In this document: in pieces, positions 51,844 through 63,670 of the stretch | Layout: each line of letters opens with the position of its first letter | Position numbering within the stretch: position 1 is the first letter of the stretch | From: Ridgeia piscesae | Lineage: Eukaryota; Annelida; Polychaeta; Sabellida; Siboglinidae | Assembly: GCA_025642075.2 (NCBI GenBank) | Contig: JAODUO010001225.1 | Location: forward strand, 1-64,000 | Direction of reading: 5' to 3' | Length of the DNA stretch: 64,000 nt | Translations under genes and position numbers: made by a program | Notes under the pieces: model-generated | The model's database searches: none | What the model was told of the DNA's origin: nothing | The model's input: only the letters and a program-made list of their open reading frames with translations

Positions 51844-54800
51844 ATGACATCATTTTGACCCAGAAATCCGAGATGGTTGCCATCCGGTCAAAGATGGCCG
51901 CCATTCCGTAGAGTGAAAAACGTAACTTTTGAACGAGAAGGGAATATGTGGGATTTTTGAGTTTGCATTTATATGATAAGTAGAGAAACAATACTTGTAA
52001 ACTATGTTCAGTGAAAAAAGTTAACTTCAAAACCCATTTTACCTTGGTATTGCTGTACTTTAAGCAAACTACCCCCATAAGGATATCTTGCAGTAAAAAC
52101 CAAAATGGTTAATGAATATCTGACAAGAGGACTAATTATACTTCAAAACAAACTTTTTTGAATGGATGTAACTTGAATAGTTATCACTTAAAACATGTAA
52201 AACAATCATTTTACCCTGATAATTTGAAACATTTGGCCATTTTTTTAGCCAAATGGCCCCATAACATAATTAAAACACACTTAGAGGTAACCAATTACGC
52301 TTGCATGTTATGTTACACAGTGTTACGACATTATTGCTGACGAATCAATGTGACATTCAGAAATATGACCAGTCCGAATCATAACATTCTGCCTCACTCG
52401 ATTCTGAATCATCAGATTCAAATTAATCCCTCTCCTCCTCTGTACATCATCATCTCCGTCCTCCTCCTCCTCCTCATTGTCATCTTCCCCGGTCTCTTCA
52501 GCTGGCCCTGGTGCAGATAGGTGCGTCGGGCATGCAGGTCGCGTGTGGCGGACAGGGCGACAACGATCACCCACCAGCTCCCAGCCATGTCCGAGTGGCA
52601 AGGGGTGGTGGTTCAGGGACGGTGGCACATTAGATACACCAAGTTGGCACGGAGGCTGTGTTGGCGTAGGCTATCTGCATCTGGAGGCAGGCAGATGAAT
52701 GATTTGTTCTTCGTTCTCTTCCACTTCGCGGCCGGGGCCTCAGCTATGGTGCTACTCTTGTTGTTGCCTTAGATGACATGTTGTGTGAACTTGAAGAGCA
52801 GCTCTACCACCTCCTCCTCGAGGTCAAGGCTCTCTCTGCACCGCGAGAGCTGCCATCGTGCCAGAGGGCTCTTTGCCACTCGGTCATACACCGACGTTTA
52901 ACCCTTACTGTAGTCTGCCATTCAGCTACCAGGCCTCGGCAGAAGATCGTCTCCTGCTTTCTCTTGATACAGATCATACCTGGCAGCTGCTGCCAGAGGA
53001 CTGCTGCCGCAACATAAGCATCTGTATCAGCGGCATCAATGACAACAGGGCCACTGTAGTCTGACTCACGCAGAACTGCGTAAGCGGAAAAGAGGACACT
53101 GTCAACCTAAGACTGGTCAAAGCTGCAGTTCTGCATTGGTTGCTGGGTTGACAAGTTGATGCTGTGGGGGCCAACTGAGTAGATAAGTGCTGCATCAACA
53201 CTCTGTGCTAGGTCGGGCAGGTAGCTGCATATCAATTTTGCAGCCGGCCCTTGTTGCTGACGCTACACAGCAGCGTTTTGAACGCTCTGGCAGGGGGAAA
53301 GGTCTGCCAATTTCATGTAGGTGTTGGGGAGATGTGCCTTACCCTTTAATCGAGTATGCTGTGTCGTACGGGTTGATCACGTAGATGATACGGTCAGCAT
53401 CACCATGGCGGGCAAGGATGATGGATGACACCTTGTGTACGTAGTCCAACCATTTGTTTGGGGTGCTATATTCCGTTTGCCGATCTGCTACATTTGGAGT
53501 TGCCATACTCCAGATCATGTCCATGTCGACGAGAGCAACGTTGGGTGCCTTCCTGTATGTGCCATTGGAGTTGAATAAGGCCATATATTCCTTGACAACG
53601 CGATGTTCCTGCAACTAGGGCAGGTCCACAAGTTGACTGACCTCAACCTGGTTGATCACTGCCTCCGCCCCATCTCAACAGCTGTCGCCGTGAGTTCCTC
53701 CCCTGGCTTCTTCGCACCTGGTTCCTTGGCAAACATCAACCGTTTGCTTAGGGGAATGGATGCATAGAGGCAGATGTTCTTACTGAGCACCCGCTCACGC
53801 AAGAAACTGGTCAATGTTTCCAACGAGCTTAGCAGATGCAGGCATGGATGACTGTAGGGTGCGGAGGGTGGGTGAGGCCGGGTCGAATGGGAGGTAATTG
53901 AACTCATGCATGCATTTGACCAGGTCCTGCACGCACTGCTCATCTGATCGCATCCATTTTGTGCCGCATTCTATGTGCTTCCTCTTTGTATCTTTTCGAG
54001 TGAACAGGACGTTGTGAGCCATTCTGATCCGGGCCACATTGTTCACATTACATTTCTGGATTGCACCAGCAGCTGCTGCTCATCCTGGAGGATGGTGAGC
54101 CAGCCAGACTTCATTTTGCTGCCCTTGTTTATTGTACACTCACTCGATGACATTTTTGAGTAGTGGTTGCCTGGATGGATGGATGGAGTGAAGTCAGTTC
54201 GAAGGTAGGTGACTTGGTCAACAGGGAGAGCTGTTAGTATAGCTCAGAAATCAGGCAGCCACCTCCCGTACCTATTGTTGTCGTATGCTACCATCCATGG
54301 CAACATGGCGTGCAGAGAGCTGACGTACTCGTCCCAGTTGAATATGTGGACTACATGCACATTCGGCATCAGCGTGTCCGTCATGGACAGGAAGTTCCTT
54401 CAGTAGTCCGCCATGACACTGGCCTCCGTCTGGGTGAAGATGTTGGTGATGACGCTCTCGAGGTCAACATCCTCCTCCAGTGCTGTGTGGGCAGCAGTTC
54501 TTGGGAGATACTCGTATTTCTCAGAATCTGAAGAATTCTCCCTTGTCTCATCAGCAAGATCGGGTGTGAGCCTCCCCTTCACCAGCTGTCTCATGAGCGC
54601 CTAATACATGAGCTTCAAGCAACGCCGCCCGCTCTTGAAATGTTTGCCTTTCAGCGCACAACCGACGGAGCCCTCTGTCACGAGTACCTCTCCTAGCTTA
54701 CTCCCCTTGTAGCACTTGTATATAGCGCTCATCATCACACATTGTGTGGAAGGGACCAAGAAAGGGCATAATGTCACAGCATTTATTTGGGTTCTCAGTT

Positions 54801-55139
54801 TTTAGCAGAACAATGAAGACGTACACGGGATGATCACCATTATTTATCATGTCAGGCAGCGGGGTTCTCTTTCCCTTTATATTCGTTGGGTCCAGGACTT
54901 CGATTCCTTCACCATAATATATTACCTTGAAGATGACCCTTGAGTGGCCTTGACCTTATCACGTGACCTTAATTCGATCTGTCACCTTCATAAATTACAT
55001 CAGCGCATCGATATAACCGAAATAATGTGTCTTGGTCAACGTAAAAGCACATTCATACATGCTTCTAGTTGCTCTGGTTCTAAAGTTACGTTATACCAGA
55101 TGGCGGCCTTCTTGGATTTATGGGTAAAATTGATGTCAT
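51844..55139. mobile_element. Candidate DNA transposon with inverted ends
   Basis: The left end (51,844-51,936) reads ATGACATCATTTTGACCCAG ... GGCCGCCATTC ... AACGTAACTTTTGAAC. Its reverse complement is approximated at the right end (55,077-55,139): GTTCTAAAGTTACG ... GATGGCGGCC ... TGGGT.AAA.TGATGTCAT. The right end is itself partly repeated in tandem. Between the ends lies the minus-strand pseudogene at 52,320-54,945. No target-site duplication was identified. The motif with GATGGCGGCCATCTTGGATT is common in invertebrate repeats, so the flanking copies could also be independent. Confidence 0.4.
52320..54945 (-). pseudogene. Decayed copy of large uncharacterised invertebrate protein family
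   Basis: In shifting minus-strand frames, N to C: IEVLDPTNIKGKRTPLP-like start (about 54,930), MPFLGPFHTMCDDERYI, LFTRKDTKRKHIECGTKWMR (54,046 down), FDPASPTLRTLQSSMPAS, EHRVVKEYMALFNSNGTYRK (53,614 down), MIWSMATP, VSSIILARHGDADRIIYV, a CIKRKQET segment (about 52,960), SLDLEEEVVELLF, SFICLPPDADSLRQ, PLGHGWELVGDRC and an acidic EEEEEDGDDD tail followed by QRRRG. I recall this order from large multicopy proteins of corals and molluscs that may contain a PIN/FEN-like nuclease fold; that is from memory. Between RGLVAE and VYDRVAKSP an internal deletion has removed the segment where relatives carry a TGCD motif. It is inactive: many frameshifts and stops. The DNA is richer in GC than its surroundings. 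Confidence 0.68.
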
Positions 55140-55365
55140 AGCGTGAAACTGATGTCAAAATCGGAATCCTTTTTGTCAACATATCCAAAAAAGTGTCTTC
55201 ATGCATGCTTCTAGGTGCTTTCATTCAAAAGTGACGTTTTCGTTCTACCAGATGGTGGCCATCTTAGATTTATGGGTCAAAATGACGTCGTAGCGTCAAA
55301 CTGATGTCAGAATCGGAATCCTCGTGGAATACTTACCCGAAAAAGTGTGTTCATACGTGATTTTT
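55043..55365. repeat. About 150-bp tandem repeat, two copies
   Basis: Units begin with AAAAGCACATTCATACATGC (55,043), AAAGTGTCTTCATGCATGCT (55,190) and a third start at 55,341. Each contains a GATGGCGGCC / GATGGTGGCC block, TTTATGGGT and AAACTGATGTCA.AATCGGAA. They overlap the right end of the candidate transposon. Confidence 0.8.
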
Positions 55366-55544
55366 GGCGCATTGGGTCAATAGTAAATTTTTCGATATGG
55401 TGCCAGTCGTCATTTTGGATATGGCCCTTTGGCGGAAAATGCCAGCATTTGTTAGAGGGACCGGGAGGCTAAATCTTTTTTAAATGGTCCATAATAGTAA
55501 AATCAATCATCAAACCTTAGTAGCCAAACACTAGTCACTGCCAT

Positions 55545-57260
55545 TTTAGACCCTACTAATCTGCTGTGATCTCAGAAACCATTGAAGATCTATTGTTAAC
55601 ATTTTGCACAGATGTTTCATAGGTTACTGTCACTATTTATGTTTGATTGATTAATTTCTAAGCCTCCTGGGGTCATCTAGGGCCTAAAAATTGGTACATT
55701 GTTTAGTATGTATATTTTTGGTAAAAATATATTATTCTGTAGCTTTTTTCCGTATTCTGCATATATATATCTGAGGGTATCTGCATTGTACACAGGAAAT
55801 GTGTATGTTTTTTAAAGAAATTAAATTACTTTGTGAAACATTCAATATTTGAACCCATCAGCTATGGGTACTGATCTCATACTGGTGTCATGTGTGATGG
55901 TTCATGTTTCGGTGGGATAATTTGGTTATAGATGGTGGGCTGGTGGTATCCCTGATTTGTGTTCATGATAGAGGCTCTCTGCTTGATATATGTGGTCTTG
56001 AGCCTTCACTTTCATCTTGTGCCAGTTTGATTCTCGGGTCAGGAGAGGTGATTATAGTGAAGATACTACAATTGTATTTTATTGCTTGTTTCTAAAGGCA
56101 CATCAAAACCTCCCAAAAAGCTACATGTGCACATTTTGCTAGTGTTTGTCTGAACAGACTGGAAAAGAATACTTTATTCTGGCTTGACCCCCACTCCGCA
56201 GGCTAGGCAGCAAGTAATCATGGATATTATTAATTTTGGTAATTGTGTATTAGTGGCTTCCCACTGCCATGCACTGAAGGCCAGTGGGGCAGCCTGGAAA
56301 GCTAACTGGTATTCCATCAATGTTACTTCAAAGCAAATTGGCTTTAATATGATGATTATTTAGGTGACAAACAAGTACAATTAATATACTGAACAACAGT
56401 ATAATGAAATGTTGTATACTTTATTGATACCAACTACATTCTGGTCAATTGGCTGGCTGGGTGGATTGGAAGTAGATAACTCTCAACTCTGTGATGACTG
56501 AAAATTAGTAAAGGCCAGTCCTGTCACTGCATTCACACAATTTGGCTGTTTCTAGTCATCTCATATGGATGAACAGAGAAATTATCTGTAAATTGATGTC
56601 ACAGTGTTGCCTATACTGGGTAAAGATATATTGTTACCTGTAAATGACAATTGACAAAGATAGAAAACTAATATTCTAGAAACTCCAGATTGAAAAATCA
56701 TGCACTCTACTGATATTTCTGCTGTTTTCACAACATTTGGCTGTGTTTCTGGTCATCTCATATGAATATGCTGTACCAGAGAAAATGCCAATTATATGAT
56801 TATGGTGAAGAGACTAGGTAGTGACTATGATTCACCAAAACATGTTTCATTCATAATTACCACTCACTATGTAGTCCAAAGGACGTCAGGGTCACTTGGC
56901 CCACGTTTAGTCCTTTGGGCCAAATGTCCAATGGACTTATGGCATCACTTTGTGTAAGCCATGTACCGTTTCTCTCAGATCTCAGAAACCTTTGAAGATG
57001 TTTTTCAAATTTTGTAGACGTTTCATATAGTGCTGGCTGTTTTAACACAATTTGGCTGTGTTTGGTCATCCGATATGATGACCAGAGAAATGCCAATTAC
57101 ATGATTACTGTGAAGAGACTAGGAGGTGACAATGGTTCAACAAAGCTCATTTCTTTCGATGGACTTCAGGGCCACTTGGTGCATTTCTTTTACATATTTT
57201 TAAGCGCCCTGAAACTGTAAATTGTCACAGTTGCCTCATTGCAAAGCTGTTGCGCAACTT
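55545..57260 (+). repeat. Dispersed intronic repeat, copies 4-6 (nested or tandem)
   Basis: Several partial copies: GATCTCAGAAACCATTGAAG at 55,570; GGGTATCTGCATTGTACACA at 55,775; CCTCCCAAAAAGCTACATG at 56,110; ATTATATGATTATGGTGAAG at 56,790; TAGTCCTTTGGGCCAAATGT at 56,908 followed by GACTTATGGCATCACTTTGT; and GCCAATTACATGATTACTGT at 57,091. The blocks match copies 2 and 3. No coding potential. Confidence 0.72.
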
Positions 57261-58199
57261 ATTTCTATAATTTTGCATAGCCATGTCTTAGGCTAATTAT
57301 AATGTAAAAATAAATTCGAGTTGGATTGAATTAAGAAGACTACCACTATCGCACTTACGCAGTTAAAACTGTATTTAAAATATTTTTGGAGACAATACAG
57401 GTCAATCTTATTCTTCATGCCAGCATGAGTACATCAACACATAAGGACAGGGCAGTCCTCTTACAAACTGTTTACTAACACGCTTTCACAAGACGCCCCA
57501 GAATCACCATGGGGTGAAGGCACTAAACATCTTGTTACTTTGCTAAGCTGTGCTGAGCATGAACAATTAGACAGTCTGTGTTAAGTCTTTTAAATTGAAA
57601 GACTATTTTGAATGTGTTCTATTTTGGTAATTAATTTTAAATAAATTTTTATTACGTCTATGTGACATTTTACCAAGCATCTGTTAGTGACTGTGGTTAC
57701 ATAATTTTTTTTTTAATAAAATAATTTAAATACAACGTGTTTTATTTGTTATATATAACGACTGGTTACATTTATTACAGTGTTATATTGGGAAGTCGAA
57801 TGATTTAAAGCTGTCACAATTTTATAATTACTGTGCCTTATATTTTCATTTATTTATTTATTATATATTATATATTTATTTAGTTTCAGTGCTGTTGACC
57901 CAACTGTTGGCATCAACACTTACACTATTTTAGAACATCTGACTAGTCTCAATCACTTACTATTTTATGATACATTTAATTTTTATCACTTGAGCAGATT
58001 TTGTGAAATGTCACCACTGTTCTCATTGTGTGTTTTATTTTTATCCTGTTCTGCAGCATCTAGAAGCCATAATTTTACCTAATGTAGCCCACTGTCACAG
58101 TGGTCAGATATCATACCAATGCCCTCACGTACATAAGCACACAAGAATCCTTGCATATCTATTTTTTTCTACACAGTCTACCATGCCTTAAACTGGTTT
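57261..58199. other. Non-coding intronic stretch
   Basis: AT-rich with no recognised element or exon. Confidence 0.45.
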
Positions 58200-59560
58200 T
58201 CAACTAGAAATTATTTCTAATCCCCCTTTCCAGGCCAACATTTAAATTAGCATTGATCATACTGCATGCGGGAAATCTAAATCAGGCACAACATTCGACT
58301 GGCCACCACTACCATTCGCTCCATTTGAGAAAAAACTGCTTTTCTAACTGATCCATTAATTTCTGAAACAATTGGTATCTTTGCTATCACTGAGACCTGG
58401 CTCAGACCCCATGACACAGCTGAATGTATTGCTGACATTTCTCTTCTGGTTATGCCTTCCACCATCAACCAGGTCCATTAGTTGGTCGAGGCAGTGGTGT
58501 TGGTTTTCTCATTTCAAAACTATCCTAGGTAAACTTGCCGACCAGTCCTGACAACATCAGCTTTGAATCTATGTATGTTGACATATCAAATTCGTGCTTC
58601 TCTGGGTATTTTATTTGTATTTATTGCCCTCCAGGTCACACAGCTAATTTCTTTAAAGAATCCCAGGATCTCTTGGAAAATGTTGCCACCATGCATACCA
58701 AAATTTACATTGTTGGTGATTTTAATCCTCACTTAGATACACCATCTGCGGCAACGTTTGACACAAAACAACATGTCAATTTCCCAACACACATATGGCC
58801 ATTGGCTTTACCTCATGATAACACACTCTTCTTGTAAAAACATTCAGACACCCACAGTTTGAGATGGCTTATCGGACCATAACACAGTAATTCATCTTAA
58901 AGTTCCTATACCCCAGCTGTGTCCAAACAACGGAGCCATTCACAGTATCAACATAGCAGCATTAATGACTGATATCCTCACATCTGACATTGTTATACAT
59001 TCTAAAAAAATGTATCAGACTTATGCAAACAGTACTGTCAAGTACTTAAGACATTAAATCAAAATCTGTGTCACAAAAGCCACCAGTTCATTGGATGACC
59101 CTTGAAATAATCAAATCTAAATGGCACTGTCGCTATCTGGAACGTATTTGGCGTAAATCTCGTTCAACCTTAGACAAGTCATGCTTCTCACAACAGTGTC
59201 ATATATGTAACTGACAAATGGCACAGGTAAAGTCTGATTATTACAAAAATATGGTCTCAAATAACTCTGCTACAACAACATGCATAAACCAAGTCTTATA
59301 CACCTGTACATGCAATCAAGTCATTGTGTGACTCCTTTTCTAGTCATTTTAGTGCCAAATTAGCCTTATCCATTCCGCTTTCCCTGGTCATACTCCAGAC
59401 ATTTTAATGTTGACTCCCCACAAGTAAATTCACAACTCGCATCATTTCTACCAGCCACAATTGCTGAAATCACGAAAATAATTATGTCGTCCCCAAGTAT
59501 ATCCTGTGATCTTGACCCTCTCTCGACCCGACTCGAGTCTCATGTCTTATATTAATTCGA
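58200..59560 (+). pseudogene. L2-like LINE, endonuclease part
   Basis: Plus-strand frames read as an APE endonuclease: a FLTETWL-equivalent ITETWLRP-like start near 58,385, GRG.GVGFL near 58,490, ISFESMYVDIS (58,555 on), YIVGDFNPHLDTP (about 58,705) and DGLSDHNTVIHLK near 58,870. A linker follows (IIKSKWHCRYLERIWRKSRS near 59,105), then a SPS.SCDLDPLSTRL segment near 59,500 that marks the start of reverse transcriptase. Similarity stops at about 59,560 and resumes at 60,590. The ORF at 58,535-58,837 is the best preserved part. Confidence 0.8.
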
Positions 59561-60389
59561 CCAATAACATACATCATATGGCTTATATCATTTGGCTTAT
59601 TTCCTGTATACCAACGTTGGCAACGTTGGTGTTGAACTGTTTTAAGGCATTTTATCACAATATGAAACAATATAGCAGGCAGTGTTTCACATACATTTAT
59701 TAACAATATAAAACAGAGAACGAATCAGATTTAGGTCATACAGGATGAATCCAGTTGTTGGCTGTAAATACAACTGCTGCCTGCTGAGAGGGTAGATAAC
59801 TAGATACTAGATATCACCTGCTAGTCTCCAAGGCTCTACATATTCCTGATTGGTAACCTGCAGGCTGACACCAGGCTCTACAGGTGTAGGGTATCTGACT
59901 GAAATCACTGCATTTCTTCAGAAGAAGACTCAGCCAGTAATTAACTGCAGTGACCAGTGTGAGAACAATGTCCATTGTATGGCTATGGCACATAGATAAA
60001 AGACTATTTTATTCTGGACTTCATGGCCTGGTTTAAATAGATAAAACAATTATGGTCTGAACTGGTATGTTCAAGTTGGTTGCATAAAATGAAAATTAAC
60101 TTGGGGTTTCTGGCTGTTGAAAATATTCCCATGTGAAGGGAAATCTTTTAAACTTTTATGCAGTATACCAGTGTTTAACATGCAGAAAAGATGTTTCACT
60201 CAGTAATAGAATGTACTCATCTGATTATCATTAAGTGGTAGATAGACACGTTAGCAGATTTATTTTGTACAGAGCAGTTGTCATTATTAAATTGCATCAA
60301 TATTACATATATTACATACCAACTGTATTATTAACATTGAGTGTCCTTCTGATCAGATCATTCTGAGTTCTCAGATAGAGTAAAGCATA

Positions 60390-60438
60390 GTTTAACCCGG
60401 GTTAAACTAGTAAAACCTAGGTTTAACCCGGGTTAAAC
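60390..60438. repeat. Duplicated perfect palindromes
   Basis: AGTTTAACCCGGGTTAAACT (60,390-60,409) and GTTTAACCCGGGTTAAAC (60,421-60,438) are each perfect palindromes. Between and overlapping them lies AAACCTAGGTTT, also a palindrome. Confidence 0.92.
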
Positions 60439-60488
60439 ACCAACACTACTGTAAACCCAGTTCTTAAGTAAAGTACAACTAAACAGCC

Positions 60489-60489
<1 letters not shown>

Positions 60490-60543
<54 letters not shown>
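60490..60543. repeat. TA microsatellite
   Basis: Pure TA repeat of about 27 units. Confidence 0.95.
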
Positions 60544-60545
<2 letters not shown>

Positions 60546-60560
60546 GTCCTAAGCTTTATT

Positions 60561-60984
60561 TCAAAAATACTTTTAAACGTTGTAGCAAACTGTCTCAGGT
60601 CTCACATCTAGAGCTACATAAATGGTTTATCCAATGTGTCACAGTCTGCATACTCCATAGAAACTGCTGTTTTAAATGTACATGATGACATTAACCTTAA
60701 CATTGATAATGGCAAAATTATTGCACTGACCCTGCTTGATCTGTCCACAGCATTTGACACCATTCACCACAATATTCTCAATTGTAAATGAAATGTCACA
60801 TTTGCTTATCAATTGCATACATGTTTATACGTTGCCCACAACATTTGTGTTTGTTAGTGCCAAGCCATTTAAATAGGTAACTGTTTCTCAGACATGCTCC
60901 CCACCTCAAGTGGTGTCCCACAGGGTTCTGTTTTGGGGTCACTTCTTTCTACTCTGTATACAATACCACTAAGCTCTGTTATCC
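60561..60984 (+). pseudogene. L2-like LINE, reverse-transcriptase part
   Basis: Plus strand: NVSQSAYSIETAVLNVHDDI, then IIALTLLDLSTAFDTIHHNI (palm motif A, about 60,715-60,780). After a deletion it continues with MLPTSSGVPQGSVLGSLLST and LYTIPLSSVIQ (60,894-60,984, motif B). The catalytic FADD region is missing because the dispersed repeat at 60,985 follows directly. It is the same subfamily and orientation as 58,200-59,560, so it is probably the same copy. Confidence 0.8.
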
Positions 60985-61235
60985 AAAAACCAGAGGAAAT
61001 GCCAATAATTAAGGTGACCTTTCTGAAAATACTAGGCAATATCTATAATTCACCAAAACACATTTCACTAATAACTACAAACTCACTATACAGTCCAAAG
61101 GATTTCAGGGCCATTTGGCCCCATTTTTATGTCCATTTTAGTCCTTTGGCCCGAAGCATAGCATCATTCTGCATGCAAAATCCACCATCAGCCGTTAGCT
61201 ATCAGATCTCAGATCAAATATTTATGTTATCAACA
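60985..61235 (+). repeat. Dispersed intronic repeat, copy 7
   Basis: Contains AACCAGAGGAAATGCCAATA-like start, AATTCACCAAAACACATTTC, CAGTCCAAAGGATTTCAGGG and TTAGTCCTTTGGCCCGAAG, in the same order as at 56,780-56,960 and 29,655-29,790. It abuts the truncated LINE. Confidence 0.75.
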
Positions 61236-61702
61236 TTATGTGGCCTGAACAGGAGCTTATGTTATCTGGCTGTGTTATTCATAATAAATGTTGACACTGA
61301 ATCTTACATGGTAGAGTGATAAATGCATATTGCCAAGGTTGTGGTGGTGTATTTGTTAATAAAGAATGTATTGGAAACTATTTGGCTAGTAAAATGTACA
61401 CATCATTTAACACCATCAATTATGTGATCATATTTTAATCTTCTATTGCTATTGACATAAAATGAGCATCTAATTGTATGTGGTAATGATAAACTTACAT
61501 GCATGCATGCACATACAAAACAGCATACAATTGCACATACATTGCACATACACATGTACAGTATTTTTAAGGAGCACACTGTTTGATGTTAATATATCGT
61601 CACATAACATTTCAGTTCTTTAAATATAAGTTTATAGAGTTTATTTAAAACAGTGGAATATGTCAGATGTGGGTAGAACATGTTTTAGACTGAATGTTTC
61701 AG
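61236..61702. other. Intronic stretch before Ig exon c
   Basis: No element recognised. A polypyrimidine-containing acceptor (TGAATGTTTCAG) ends at 61,702; an upstream TTTTAG at 61,688 is an alternative acceptor in the same region. Confidence 0.5.
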
Positions 61703-61999
61703 ACCCACCAAGTACAGCGGTGACTCACACAAGTACCTGGAAGCCAACAGAAGGAGAAGGAAGCTCAATCACACTGACGTGTGACATCACAGACGGCAGA
61801 CCTCAAAATGACATCAAGTCGGTGACATGGAAGAAAGGAGACAATACACTCACTACCTCTGGTCGCTACCAACTCAGTGACAACAAGTTGACAATAAGTT
61901 CACTTGACCACACTGTGGACAATGGTCACTACTCTTGTGCTGCAGAGAATGAGGCTGGGAGGGGAGACTTCAGTGCAACATTTCACCTTCAGATTAACT
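61703..61999 (+). CDS. Ig-superfamily gene, Ig-domain exon c
   Basis: A 297-base, phase 1-1 exon encoding an I-set/C2-type Ig domain. ITLTCDITDGRPQ carries the first cysteine, SVTWKKGDNTL the core tryptophan, and DNGHYSCAAENEAG the D-x-G/A-x-Y-x-C motif with the second cysteine. The acceptor is TTTCAG. The donor is not GT: the sequence at the expected point is ACT|GCAAGT, a GC-AG type donor. The paralogous exon d has ATT|GTAAGT at the same codon. With that boundary the exon again ends after the first base of a codon. Strong similarity to exon d shows recent domain duplication. An I-set domain in a surface receptor or adhesion protein is the most likely role. Confidence 0.9.
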
Positions 62000-63670
62000 G
62001 CAAGTATTTTCAATATGTTTGTTGTCTCAGATGCTATTGTAAATGCCAGCAATTGTTTAAAGTAAATAGTAACATTTAACCTGTACAGTCTTATTTTTGA
62101 ATAGGGTAGGTGCCATCATTCACAACTCGAGCATGACCTATTTTATGATCACATTTATATTTCGACTAATAAATAATAATATTATTTATTATTATTAAAT
62201 GTGTTTATGTATTTAATAATAATGTCTTTATGAAAATGGTGTGCAACTGTGTCCGTGTATGTAAAACATAAAATAGTATTGTACATAATTCCTTTGTTGA
62301 CCTGATGCAGAGACTATATTGATACATTCATGATGTTAGTAATATACTCCCTATCGTGCGAATGTTTCGTTTTGTCATTCCTACTGTGTAGTGTGCTACT
62401 TACATTGCATTGGTGTTATAGCATGTCGCCATATTGGGTGTATTAGAAGTGATAGATGTTTGTGAAAGTACAGTGTTCCCACTAGTTACTACTGTGACTA
62501 CATATTTGTCTAGTAAGTGTAGGCGATGTTTGTATGAATAAGACCACCAGGTGGTAAAGTGTCAAGCGCCGTACGCATTCATGGATATGTATATACCTGT
62601 CATGTAACTATCTTATATCAAGAGTAATCATCTATAGAAGACAACATAACAACATCATATAACTTCAGCACCCTTTCAGTGACATTAGACAGAAACGTAT
62701 GATATAGAAGCACAACTGTGTCTACAGTATACTTCTTCTTGTTGCATGTATCTACTACATGTAGTACCCACGTATGTTGTTGAACACGAGCCTTGTAGAG
62801 TAATGTCAAACAGCAATCATTGCATCACCAAGTCCACCACTTTCACATAGTTCTCAAATGCACGTAGCTGTATTGAATTTTCTAACTTCTGTTTCGAAGG
62901 CAGGACAGTTTAATATGATATCTTCCCCAGTGCGTTTTTGCAGAGAGTCGGAACCAGCCAATATAGTATATAGATGACCATGCTATGAACTATGATGGCT
63001 GAGAATGGTCATCATGTTTCTATGCAGCTATTCACGACACCAATGTTATGCGTGATGCGAAGTGTGCATACAAACGTTGGTTTTGACACATGGACATCAA
63101 AAATGTTGTTGTAACTTTGCGGTTACAGTAGGGCCCAATAATTGCATACATGTGTATGTCCAGTGAAAGGGTATCGTGACTTATGATGCTATACCCTAAC
63201 CCTTTTCATGCAAACACTGTGTAGCAGATGGTCAGTATTTTGTGGTCAGGGCCAGCTAGGTTGTTGTCATTGCATTGTTGTTGATGCAGTTGTGTGGTTT
63301 TGGTTTCTCTTAGTGCCCAGTGACAACTTGTAAAGCACGGTTGATGCTGATGCTCATTTTTGATGTGTATGTGTGGGGTGATCTGACTTTGCTATATACT
63401 CTCGCTGTAGAGCCTTTAATATGGTTGTTTATGAGAAAGCCTACTAAACCTTAGTCGTTGTTTCCTTTGTAAGGTAGTGAAGTGTTCCTCTCTTCTTCTA
63501 ACCTCTGATCCTGTTGACAAACATTCTTGTCATCCCTGTGCTGAACCAGAACAGTTTTGTTGTACTTTGCATGCTGGTATTTATTTTTAACTCAATGTAT
63601 ATTTTGTTTAAAAAAGTGTTATACTTTAACATGATATCAAGTGTGTGTAATTGTGCAATTGATGTTCTAG
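62000..63670. other. Intron between Ig exons c and d
   Basis: A 1,671-bp intron starting GCAAGT and ending GTTCTAG. It has AT-rich parts near 62,165-62,215 and no ORF or transposon recognised. It is far shorter than the other introns of this gene. Confidence 0.7.

Larger units (their letters stand above)
59561..60560. other. Roughly 1-kb insert or deletion scar splitting the L2-like LINE
   Basis: No coding similarity. It contains the short inverted repeat ACCAACGTT-GGC-AACGTTGGT at 59,610-59,630, two palindromes near 60,390-60,438 and a TA tract at 60,490-60,543. The missing part of the LINE is only about 130-150 codons of reverse transcriptase, so this stretch replaces it or was inserted. 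Confidence 0.5.
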
